Below the pieces are notes generated by a model that searched no databases, was not told where the DNA came from, and was given only the letters and a program-made list of their open reading frames with translations. This document shows positions 13,431 through 19,693 of a stretch of DNA of 40,352 nt, piece after piece. The DNA is from a virus, in IMG/VR virus record IMGVR_UViG_3300010400_000032, positions 1-40,352 of that record; one strand, given 5' to 3'. Each line of letters starts with the position of its first letter. Position 1 is the stretch's first letter. The translations under genes and the position numbers were made by a program.

Positions 13431-13651
13431 ACCTTCCAGAAATCGCCTCCGATCTTGCCGACGAGTTGCGCCGGCATCCATGCCGTAACTGGCACAGCGA
13501 CAAGGATATCGACAAGTGTGCGAGATGCGGTCCGTTGCGAAAGCTAGATTTGTTCCTGGCGCAGAAGGCCATCGTGCAGAGGGAACGCGAACATTTTAAC
13601 TGCGATAGCTGCACATGTAGCCCGCCATTGAAGGGAGAGAGGGATGAGTGA
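13427..13651 (+). CDS. Small cysteine-rich protein (74 aa)
   Basis: GTG 13427 overlaps the previous stop; the end overlaps the next start by 8 nt. CARCGP and CDSCTCSP form two Cys clusters likely binding zinc, with an amphipathic helix between. No family recognised. Confidence 0.6.
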   Translation: MNLPEIASDLADELRRHPCRNWHSDKDIDKCARCGPLRKLDLFLAQKAIVQREREHFNCDSCTCSPPLKGERDE

Positions 13652-14339
13652 GCGACCGATTCTCTTTTCGGCTCCCATGGTCCGCGCCGTTCTGGAAGGA
13701 CGAAAGACGCAGACACGGCGGCTATTCAAGGTGCGCGGGCCGATGGGGAATCTTTGTCAGATCGATTCGCCGGATGAAGAAATTATCCGCATGGATGACG
13801 GCAGCTTTCACTATCTGTCCACGTCGGAGATGTCGGGCCCTTACCCATGCCCCTACGGCGCTCCTGGCGAACGGCTGTGGGTGCGCGAGACGTTTGCCAT
13901 AGGCGGCGCAAAGGGCGATCCGCCGGCCTATCGCGCTGACATGAGCGCTGACGATCTTGCCGAGGAACGAGAAGTTCGCCGACTGGCGCCGGGGCTTTCG
14001 AAGGAATATCGCAACGCACGCTGGCGCCCATCTATCCATATGCCTCGTTGGGCATCGCGCATCACGCTGGAAGTGACTGGTGTGCGCGTCGAGCGGCTGC
14101 ATGAGATCAGTTACGAGGACGCGTGCGCTGAAGGCTGCGCGATTCCGTCGCTCGAAGTTCCGGCTATCGAGACTGCGACGCTGCCAGCAGCAAGCGCCGA
14201 ATCATGGGATGAGACCTCCCGACGCCTGCGCTGGCCGCAGCGCTGTTACGAACAACTGTGGGACTCAATAAACGGCGCCGAATCGTGGGCAGCGAACCCG
14301 TGGGTATGGGTGATCGAATTCAAGAGGGTGACCCAATGA
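13644..14339 (+). CDS. ASCH-like phage protein (nucleic-acid-binding fold)
   Basis: The protein has 231 residues. The start RPILFSAPMVRAVLEGRKTQ-TRR, the middle GERLWVRETFA, then IHMPRWASRITLEVTGVRVERL and the end LWDSINGAESWAANPWVWVIEF are hallmarks of a widespread phage/prophage family with an ASCH/PUA-like fold. Such folds bind RNA or modified bases; the phage members are uncharacterised. It lies just before two genes of unknown role and an XRE regulator. The family call is strong, the function open. Confidence 0.85.
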   Translation: MSERPILFSAPMVRAVLEGRKTQTRRLFKVRGPMGNLCQIDSPDEEIIRMDDGSFHYLSTSEMSGPYPCPYGAPGERLWVRETFAIGGAKGDPPAYRADMSADDLAEEREVRRLAPGLSKEYRNARWRPSIHMPRWASRITLEVTGVRVERLHEISYEDACAEGCAIPSLEVPAIETATLPAASAESWDETSRRLRWPQRCYEQLWDSINGAESWAANPWVWVIEFKRVTQ

Positions 14340-14773
14340 CCGCCGTTACGCGCGTCGATACAGGCCCAGAGAAATGCGCGGCATTCCTGCTGTCTCAGTG
14401 CAATGCAGAGAAACCACCGCATGGCGCACGCCCAGGCAACGCGGTTGTAGAAATCAGCGTTGACCAAGCGCGCGAGATTGCCGGCTATCTCTCCGCCCAG
14501 CCGCAGGAGGTGGGGGCGCTGCGCGAACAGATACTCAACCTACAAGCCGACAATGCTGGACTAGTGCAGGACATCGCCGCCCTCCACTCCCGCCAGGGTG
14601 ATAGAGATGCGGAGCGGTACACGCAGAATCAACTGCGAATGCTCATAGACGATGTATGGCAAGCAGCTACCGATAGCCAAGAGGTTCCTAGCATCGGATG
14701 GGCTGACGAATTGATTGCGAAGTGGCGCGGCAATTACGCCGCCATCGCCGCGCAGGGGAAGGAAGGCACATGA
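14336..14773 (+). CDS. Coiled-coil-containing early protein (unknown)
   Basis: The protein has 145 residues from ATG 14336 (overlap). ALREQILNLQADNAGLVQDI (about 62-81) is a short heptad coiled coil. The rest is soluble and helical with a C-terminal WADELIAKWRGNYAAIAAQ. No enzymatic motif. Confidence 0.65.
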   Translation: MTAVTRVDTGPEKCAAFLLSQCNAEKPPHGARPGNAVVEISVDQAREIAGYLSAQPQEVGALREQILNLQADNAGLVQDIAALHSRQGDRDAERYTQNQLRMLIDDVWQAATDSQEVPSIGWADELIAKWRGNYAAIAAQGKEGT

Positions 14774-14997
14774 GCACCACCACCGAAGGCGACTGCTACG
14801 AATCGCTATCCCGCACGATGGTCCTGCTGCGAGAAATCAAAGGCATTTCCATGCGCGAGCATGCGCGGCAGCTAGGCATGAGCCCTGCGACTCTGAGTCG
14901 CGTCGAAGCCGGCAAGGGCTGCGACCTCAAAACGCTTTGTGCGATCCACAACGCGACAGGAGTCAAGCTGCACACGTTATTGGGAGAGAAGCCGTGA
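14770..14997 (+). CDS. XRE-family transcriptional regulator
   Basis: The protein has 75 residues from ATG 14770. The HTH is SMREHARQLGMSPATLSRVE (about 30-49), flanked by helices as in single-domain XRE proteins. It lies mid-operon with 4-nt overlaps on both sides and has no own promoter that I can see. It may act as a secondary regulator of the early or late switch. Confidence 0.8.
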   Translation: MSTTTEGDCYESLSRTMVLLREIKGISMREHARQLGMSPATLSRVEAGKGCDLKTLCAIHNATGVKLHTLLGEKP

Positions 14998-15710
14998 GCA
15001 TGCCGCACGAATGCGTTTGCCGGATCTGCGGCCATTCGCTGTCGCCAATGTGGGTCACAGACTCCACCCCACCCGCTGCGCCGAGCATCGACGAGCAGAT
15101 CGAATCAGCACTGGCAGAAGCAAGCACAATATGCCCGAACTGCGGCGATAGGTTCGACAAGCTAGGGCGCGTGCACCTGATAAACCAAACTCCGCGCATC
15201 TGCTATGACGACAATTCAGACGCACTTCGCGCTGCGCCGAGCGCGGAGGCGCTCCAGACGCAGGGAAAGTGCGAGGAATGCGGCGCTGACCCTGGCAAAC
15301 ATCGCGTTGGATGCACGATTGGCTGGCCTACCGCCGCAACTCCACAACACGCGCGCCATGAAGGACGCTGGTATTACTGCTGGCTGATCGAGCGGCGCGA
15401 CGGGCCACAGCCTACGTGGCTCGGCGAATGGTCATGGGAGGCAGACGCAAACAAAGCGATTTGGTACGCGCGTGAATCGGACGCCGAAGCGGCCCGCAAT
15501 CATCAGCTCAAAGGCGTCCGCAATATCGTTGTTTGCGAGCACGGCTTCATGCTGGAACGAGCAGCAGCACCGGACGACTCCCTTCGCGCTGCGATGAGGG
15601 CCGGTGCCGGCGCACTTCTGTCATTTCCATCATTGTTCCCCACAGACGAGGTGAAAGCACGTGAAGCCCACGCCGCCCTGCTTGAGCGCGCGGCCGAGGG
15701 AGGGAAATGA
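14994..15710 (+). CDS. Zinc-finger-containing protein of unknown function (238 aa)
   Basis: The start is GTG 14994 (overlap) or ATG 15000. Three Cys pairs in CVCRICG, CPNCGDRF and KCEECGADPG suggest two to three zinc ribbons in residues 1-105. A Trp-rich domain (WYYCWLIERR, WLGEWSWE) follows, then a helical C-terminus. The mosaic look suggests a phage-specific fusion of small domains. No known activity. Confidence 0.65.
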   Translation: MSMPHECVCRICGHSLSPMWVTDSTPPAAPSIDEQIESALAEASTICPNCGDRFDKLGRVHLINQTPRICYDDNSDALRAAPSAEALQTQGKCEECGADPGKHRVGCTIGWPTAATPQHARHEGRWYYCWLIERRDGPQPTWLGEWSWEADANKAIWYARESDAEAARNHQLKGVRNIVVCEHGFMLERAAAPDDSLRAAMRAGAGALLSFPSLFPTDEVKAREAHAALLERAAEGGK

Positions 15711-15913
15711 GCGACGCCACAGAATTGGCGGAAGCGCGCCGCGTTCTCGCTTTCGTGTTCCATCGCTCGAAGTTCGGGCTATTCAGCTTCAGACGGTCAC
15801 AGCGCGATCAAGCGTTGTCCGATGTGAACTACTGGACCGAGAAATATGGCGTGTATTGGCAGCCGCCGTTGCCTCCGGATCGCAATCGAATCTGGTGCGG
15901 GGAGCGCCCTTGA
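15707..15913 (+). CDS. Small basic protein (68 aa)
   Basis: ATG 15707 overlaps the previous stop and its TGA overlaps the TTG start of the following gene. It is a Phe/Arg-rich N-terminal helix with a Pro/Trp-rich end (YGVYWQPPLPPDR). Function unknown; coupling suggests it is translated with the TGT-like gene. Confidence 0.55.
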   Translation: MSDATELAEARRVLAFVFHRSKFGLFSFRRSQRDQALSDVNYWTEKYGVYWQPPLPPDRNRIWCGERP

Positions 15914-16656
15914 TCCACTACCACGGTACACCAATGACGCCAGCCGCTGACATGGTGACCGCATTCACCGGCCGTCACGCAATGGTCTCATTCGAGGACT
16001 CGCGACAAATCGACGTGGCGGCGGAAATCTGTAAATCAGTCGTCCTCGACAATGGAGCCTTTAGTGCGTGGAAAGCTGGCAAGAAGCATGACTTCGCAGG
16101 CTTTCAGGATTGGGCGCGCTTCTGGCTGCGCCATCCTTGCGTGGAGTGGGCAATTATTCCTGACGTGATTGACGGCACGGAGCGCGATAACGATCTACTG
16201 CTCGCGGATTGGGAATTGCCGCAGACGGTTTCGGTGCCCGTCTATCACCTGCATGAAAGCCTCGACCGGCTAGAGCGCCTGATCGGCGTTGGTTATGTGC
16301 GAGTCGCGCTGGGCAGCTCAGGAAAGTATGCGGACCCAGGCTCGAAGCGCTGGTGGCAGCGCATGGCGGAGGTGATGGCCGTCGCTTGCGATGACGACGG
16401 ATACCCAGTCTGCAAGCTACATGGCCTGCGAATGCTGGATTCAACGCTGCTGGCCCATCTACCTCTCACTTCAGCCGACTCCTGCAACGTCGCCAGAAAT
16501 GTGGGAATTGATCTTGCGTGGAATGGGCCATACGCACCAACGAACCGCGCAAGACGCGCACAAATCCTGATGGATCGAATCGAAGCACACGCATCCGCTG
16601 CCCGTTGGTGCGGCAAGTCGTCAGGCGTACAGCAGAACATGGAGTTACTAGGATGA
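15910..16656 (+). CDS. TGT-like / DpdA-like protein (putative guanine-deazaguanine exchange enzyme)
   Basis: The gene encodes 248 residues from TTG 15910 (GTGA/TTGA-style overlap); ATG 15934 would give 240. The motif order is VVLDNGAFSAW (44-54), AIIPDVIDG (81-89), VPVYHLHES (109-117), YVRVALGSSG (129-138), KLHGLRML (169-176) and LTSADS (186-191). This is the Asp-x-Gly-Ala-Phe, Pro-Asp-Val, Gly-x-Gly/Ser, His-Gly-Leu and Ser-x-Asp-Ser ladder of TGT-fold proteins related to phage DpdA. DpdA swaps guanine in DNA for a 7-deazaguanine. No preQ0-synthesis genes (folE, queD, queE, queC) are in the window, so a substrate would come from the host. It could alternatively act on RNA. Confidence 0.55.
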   Translation: MIHYHGTPMTPAADMVTAFTGRHAMVSFEDSRQIDVAAEICKSVVLDNGAFSAWKAGKKHDFAGFQDWARFWLRHPCVEWAIIPDVIDGTERDNDLLLADWELPQTVSVPVYHLHESLDRLERLIGVGYVRVALGSSGKYADPGSKRWWQRMAEVMAVACDDDGYPVCKLHGLRMLDSTLLAHLPLTSADSCNVARNVGIDLAWNGPYAPTNRARRAQILMDRIEAHASAARWCGKSSGVQQNMELLG

Positions 16657-16889
16657 CCCACGAGCGCATCACGGAGGACGGCTGGATTCCGGTAACGGAA
16701 AAGCTGCCAAGCAGGACCGATATCGGGCGCGGCTTCATATGCACGCTACAGCCACATGAGGGCAAGCCGTACGTTGCTGAGATGTGCTGGCTAGGTGGCC
16801 GCCGACCAGCGAGTCAGTGGCAAGGCGATTGGTCTGGACGCATTACAGCCTGGCGCCATTTTCCAGAGCCGTACAAGGGGAAGGCGTGA
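16653..16889 (+). CDS. DUF551-family phage protein
   Basis: The gene encodes 78 residues from ATG 16653 (overlap). GWIPVTEKLPSRTD at the start, a central variable strand region and ITAWRHFPEPYKG at the end match DUF551, a small single-domain family frequent in phage early regions. Function unknown. Confidence 0.75.
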   Translation: MTHERITEDGWIPVTEKLPSRTDIGRGFICTLQPHEGKPYVAEMCWLGGRRPASQWQGDWSGRITAWRHFPEPYKGKA

Positions 16890-17194
16890 TCGTCACCTTC
16901 GAGCAGCTACGCCAAATCAGCCGCCGCAAGTCGCGGCTGGGTGTGCGTAAGTGGCTCATGGAGAACAAGATCACGCACGGTTTGGGGAGCGACGGCGCAC
17001 CCTGGACTACTACTGAGGCGATCAACAAGGCACTCTTGGGCCCAGAACTACAACCGGATTTCTCCGCATGCCGCTCCCGCCAGGCGTCACACCCAAGCAC
17101 GGCCGGTACTACATCGTCCGGCGCAACAAGTGGCATCCGCTCACGCGCATCGACGAGGGCGAGGTTGCGCTCCTTGAGGCTTACTACGAGTTAA
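16886..17194 (+). CDS. DUF4224-like protein preceding the integrase (excisionase position)
   Basis: The gene encodes 102 residues from GTG 16886 (overlap). Residues 4-50 (FEQLRQISRRKSRLGVRKWL, then TTTEAINKALLG) resemble DUF4224, a short HTH-like domain often directly upstream of phage integrases. The frame runs 127 nt into the integrase gene; the Ser/Arg-rich tail looks like out-of-frame sequence. It may serve as an excisionase or recombination directionality factor; this is inferred from position. Confidence 0.55.
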   Translation: MIVTFEQLRQISRRKSRLGVRKWLMENKITHGLGSDGAPWTTTEAINKALLGPELQPDFSACRSRQASHPSTAGTTSSGATSGIRSRASTRARLRSLRLTTS

Positions 17195-17976
17195 CGCATG
17201 CCGACCCGCACAACATGGCGGGAGTGCTGATCGCGTTTATCAAAGCCGGCATGACGAAACTCAGACCACCAACGCAGCGAGACTACCGGCGAATTGTCGT
17301 GACCCGCCTGATTCCCTTCTGCGGCCACATGCCGCGCAACGCATTGAAGCCGACGCACGTCGCGCAGTATCTCGACCAGCGCGAAACCGAGGGCGCGGCG
17401 GTCGCTGGCAACCGTGAGCGCGCGTGCCTTTCAAGCGCCTGCAATTATGGGATGCGCAAGGGCTGGCTCGAGATGAACCCATGCCACGGCGTCAGGCGCA
17501 ACACCGAGCGGCCGAGCAAGGTCTACGTCGCCCACGAGGCCCTGTCCGCGGCTATCGACCGCGCGCCGGAATGCCTGCAGGATCTCCTGGCCGTCGCCTA
17601 CCTCACCGGCATCCGCCAAACCGACCTGCGGCAGATGACCCCGTCAGCTGTGCATGGCGATCGGCTCAGGTTCATCGAAAGCAAGACCGGCAAACCTGCC
17701 GACTACGAGATTACCCGCACGTTGCGGTTCTTCGTGGATCGTGCGTTAAACCGCGCCAGGGGCTTCAGGAGCGGCGCGCTGTTCACCTCTCCCAGAGGGC
17801 TCCCCTGGTCAGAGTGGGGCCTGCAAAGTGCAATGCGACGGCTGAACCCCGGCTTTCAGTTCAGGCAGCTGAGGCCGAAGGCGCAGACCGACGCCCCGGA
17901 CAGGAATGTGATCGGCCACATGGGACAGATGCGGGTGGCGTACACCCGGGCGGACCGGCGCCGGCCGGTGAAGTGA
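17068..17976 (+). CDS. int: Tyrosine-family site-specific integrase
   Basis: The protein has 302 residues. The N-terminal segment MPLPPGVTPKHGRYYIVRRN is typical of phage integrases, and a SAM-like core-binding domain follows (about 50-145). Catalytic positions are Arg183 (TGIRQTDLRQM), Lys206 (SKTGK), Arg269 (RQLRPKAQTD), His284 (IGHMGQ) and Tyr292 (AYTRADRR). The first residue of the HxxR box is Arg266 instead of His. The C-terminus is short, ending 10 residues after Tyr292. It integrates the phage by recombination at attP, 45 bp downstream of its stop, into a tRNA-Lys(CTT) gene. Confidence 0.9.
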   Translation: MPLPPGVTPKHGRYYIVRRNKWHPLTRIDEGEVALLEAYYELTHADPHNMAGVLIAFIKAGMTKLRPPTQRDYRRIVVTRLIPFCGHMPRNALKPTHVAQYLDQRETEGAAVAGNRERACLSSACNYGMRKGWLEMNPCHGVRRNTERPSKVYVAHEALSAAIDRAPECLQDLLAVAYLTGIRQTDLRQMTPSAVHGDRLRFIESKTGKPADYEITRTLRFFVDRALNRARGFRSGALFTSPRGLPWSEWGLQSAMRRLNPGFQFRQLRPKAQTDAPDRNVIGHMGQMRVAYTRADRRRPVK

Positions 17977-17978
17977 GC

Positions 17979-17998
17979 GTCTAAGGCCACCCTTAGAC
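17979..17998 (+). terminator. Perfect 8-bp hairpin just after the integrase
   Basis: GTCTAAGG and CCTTAGAC pair perfectly around CCAC, 2 nt after the integrase stop. There is no clear T-run, so it may be a weak terminator, an mRNA-end stabiliser, or part of the integrase arm-site array, because TTAGAC recurs nearby. Confidence 0.45.
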
Positions 17999-18008
17999 AC
18001 TTAGACAC
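17993..18008 (+). repeat. Tandem TTAGACAC repeats (candidate integrase arm-type sites, left arm)
   Basis: TTAGACAC occurs twice in tandem at 17993-18000 and 18001-18008. The 11-mer GACACTTAGAC (17996-18006) is found inverted at 18120-18130 on the other side of the core. Short repeats flanking a tRNA-type core are typical arm sites of tyrosine integrases. Confidence 0.55.
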
Positions 18009-18021
18009 TTCGTCGCGTAAG

Positions 18022-18066
18022 TGGTGGGCCGTGTAGGGGTCGAACCTACGACCTACTGATTAAGAG
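18022..18066 (-). other. attP: attP core: 3' part of tRNA-Lys(CTT)
   Basis: Read on the minus strand the segment begins at the anticodon loop (CTCTTAA, anticodon CTT). It continues through the 3' anticodon arm and a complete T-arm (GTAGG-TTCGACC-CCTAC), then the 3' acceptor strand ACGGCCC and ACCA. The 5' half of a tRNA is absent: the sequence before the loop (AACTCC) does not pair with TCAGT. It is therefore an attachment core that restores tRNA-Lys on integration, not a functional tRNA. It lies next to int. Confidence 0.85.
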
Positions 18067-18091
18067 GGAGTTGGCCTGTGATCTATGTCGC

Positions 18092-18107
18092 TGTTTCACG
18101 TGGAACA
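18092..18107. promoter_or_regulatory. parS: Perfect match to bacterial chromosomal parS (ParB-binding site)
   Basis: TGTTTCACGTGGAACA fits the bacterial parS consensus TGTTnCACGTGnAACA at all 14 fixed positions. It lies 25 bp from the attP core and inside the pair of arm-type repeats. ParB binds this palindrome and spreads from it; the host ParABS system uses it to segregate origins. No ParA- or ParB-like protein is encoded in the window, so any ParB would be the host's. A chance match is very unlikely (about 40,000 positions against 4 to the 14th). Confidence 0.8.
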
Positions 18108-18119
18108 TTTTCGATGATC

Positions 18120-18130
18120 GTCTAAGTGTC
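18120..18130 (+). repeat. Inverted arm-type repeat (right arm)
   Basis: GTCTAAGTGTC is the exact inverse complement of GACACTTAGAC at 17996-18006. The two copies bracket the tRNA-Lys core and the parS-like site. Confidence 0.55.
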
Positions 18131-18210
18131 CACCTGAGCCATGCTTATATATATGCGAGACGGAGCGAATGGCGAGACGGTCAATTGAGGACAACAAAGG
18201 GAGAACAACA

Positions 18211-18987
18211 ATGCAATGGCTCAACAGATTCCTGAAGCTTCACCCGAGACTTTTCGACCTGGCCCTACGGCTGAAATCCAGCCACGGTTACACGGACGAG
18301 ATATTCAAGGAGTTTTCACGGAAGCTGAATGGGGATGTCCGCTTCATTCAGATCGGTGCAGCGGATGGGCTCCGGTGGGACCCGATGCGACGGTACGTGG
18401 TCATGCACGGCTGGAAAGGCGTGTTTGTAGAACCAGTGCCATCGACGTTTGACTTGCTCAAGAAGAACTATGCGCACCACAAAGGACTCACCTTCGTGAA
18501 CGCCGCAATCGTCGGTGAGAATACCGAACTTCAATTCTGGACGTTCTCACCGCCGTTCTTGGCCTCAATCCCAATTGAGGCGCGCACCTTCTACTTGAGA
18601 AAAAGCTCATTCGAAAAGCGGTTGGCAATTGCTGCCGCGACCGAATATACGGACGTTGAGCGCGAGTTCCTGGCCAAGAATGGCTTCCCGCCTCGCGATG
18701 TCAGCGAACACGTTGTCAGCATTCTCGTGCAGAGCATGACGCTCAATACACTGGTTGAGCGGTACAATATCGACCGCGTGGACTTCCTGATGATCGACAC
18801 AGAAGGACATGAGGCCGAAATCATTCCGGCTATCGACTTCAAACGTGTTCGTCCGAGGGCAATCCTTTACGAGAACATGAACATGAAGCCGGATGACAGG
18901 GAGAAAGTTGCCGCATATCTGATGTGGAACGGCTACACGGTAAGGGATCTGGCGCACTCAGATTCGTTTGCGACGAGGAATGATTAG
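18211..18987 (+). CDS. FkbM-family SAM-dependent methyltransferase (moron)
   Basis: The gene encodes 258 residues from ATG 18211, with GGGAG 7 nt upstream; an in-frame ATG at 18169 is possible. FkbM motifs are FIQIGAADG (45-53), VFVEPVPSTFDLL (71-83), LTFVNAAI (93-100) and VDFLMIDTEGHEAEII (about 190-205). These enzymes usually O-methylate sugars or small molecules. It lies between attP and the lysis genes, opposite to the late operon, with an AT-rich TATATATA box about 60 nt upstream that may be its own promoter. It is a likely lysogenic-conversion gene altering surface glycan, inferred from family and position. Confidence 0.85.
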   Translation: MQWLNRFLKLHPRLFDLALRLKSSHGYTDEIFKEFSRKLNGDVRFIQIGAADGLRWDPMRRYVVMHGWKGVFVEPVPSTFDLLKKNYAHHKGLTFVNAAIVGENTELQFWTFSPPFLASIPIEARTFYLRKSSFEKRLAIAAATEYTDVEREFLAKNGFPPRDVSEHVVSILVQSMTLNTLVERYNIDRVDFLMIDTEGHEAEIIPAIDFKRVRPRAILYENMNMKPDDREKVAAYLMWNGYTVRDLAHSDSFATRND

Positions 18988-19298
18988 GGCTGTACGGCCC
19001 TGATGTTCTCGAGCTGGTTCCGACAAATGGCGAGCGCGATCTCAACAGCTTCCAGTCGATCTAACACCGCCTCGACCGTAATATCTCCAGCAGGGTACTG
19101 CTGGTGAGGATCGCAGTCCTTAGTTAGTTCCTGTGGCAGTGGCTTCAGAGTCGGTACAGGTATTTCTACCGTTCTCGTCTCGACAACCGACCGTGAGCTT
19201 GCGCAACCCGAGATCGACGCCAGGACAAGCAGCGCTGATATTGGTACGAAGGACTTGAGTGCATTCGGGAGTTGTATCGCGGAGTAAGCGGTTTTCAC
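18984..19298 (-). CDS. Rz1: Outer-membrane spanin lipoprotein (Rz1-like)
   Basis: The protein has 104 residues. A signal peptide of about 31 residues ends in the lipobox SISGC with Cys32 as lipidation site, followed by a Pro-containing periplasmic part (EIPVPTLKPLPQELT). The start lies inside the Rz-like gene in another frame and the gene extends 136 nt past it, the overlapping o-spanin layout. It would join the inner-membrane spanin to fuse inner and outer membranes at lysis. It meets the FkbM gene tail to tail with a 4-nt overlap. Confidence 0.85.
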   Translation of the reverse strand: MKTAYSAIQLPNALKSFVPISALLVLASISGCASSRSVVETRTVEIPVPTLKPLPQELTKDCDPHQQYPAGDITVEAVLDRLEAVEIALAICRNQLENIRAVQP

Positions 19299-19581
19299 GG
19301 CGTAGTCTCTCCAGGTCCTGTGCGGATTGCTTGGCGTTAGCGGTGGCCTCTTTGATCGTATCGGCTGCCCTGGTTGCGAGCTTCTTCCATTCGTCCAGCG
19401 CTTTCCTCTGCGCCTGAATAGTCACCACATTGGAATTGTTGGCATCCATTACTTGTGCGAGCTGCGCCTGAACTTCGTTTCGCTTCTTGACGGCGGCTTC
19501 CGCGCGTTTGTGCTCGCAACCAGCAAAGCCAAGGATGGCAAGGAAGGCTGCGGCAACCCCGCCAATGAGATAGAGGTTCAT
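19120..19581 (-). CDS. Rz: Inner-membrane spanin (Rz-like)
   Basis: The gene encodes 153 residues from ATG 19581; GTG starts upstream (19617) are possible. Residues 3-20 are an N-terminal membrane anchor (LYLIGGVAAAFLAILGFA). A long charged coiled coil (AEAAVKKRNEVQAQLAQVM to about 95) and a C-terminal region with several Cys follow. This is the standard i-spanin form. The Rz1-like gene begins inside it. It acts in the last step of Gram-negative host lysis. Confidence 0.85.
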   Translation of the reverse strand: MNLYLIGGVAAAFLAILGFAGCEHKRAEAAVKKRNEVQAQLAQVMDANNSNVVTIQAQRKALDEWKKLATRAADTIKEATANAKQSAQDLERLRRENRLLRDTTPECTQVLRTNISAACPGVDLGLRKLTVGCRDENGRNTCTDSEATATGTN

Positions 19582-19693
19582 TTTGGCGCCCACGGCTTCA
19601 AAACCACATCCCCCCACGAGCAGCGCACGACCATGATGGCGTGATTACGTGCCCGTGCCTTAGCTGACTTCAGGAAGTGTCGGGGACGCCTCA

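Noticed and set aside
18022-18066. Complete tRNA gene
   Set aside because: Only the part from the anticodon loop to CCA is present; no D-arm or 5' acceptor strand, so it is an attachment core.
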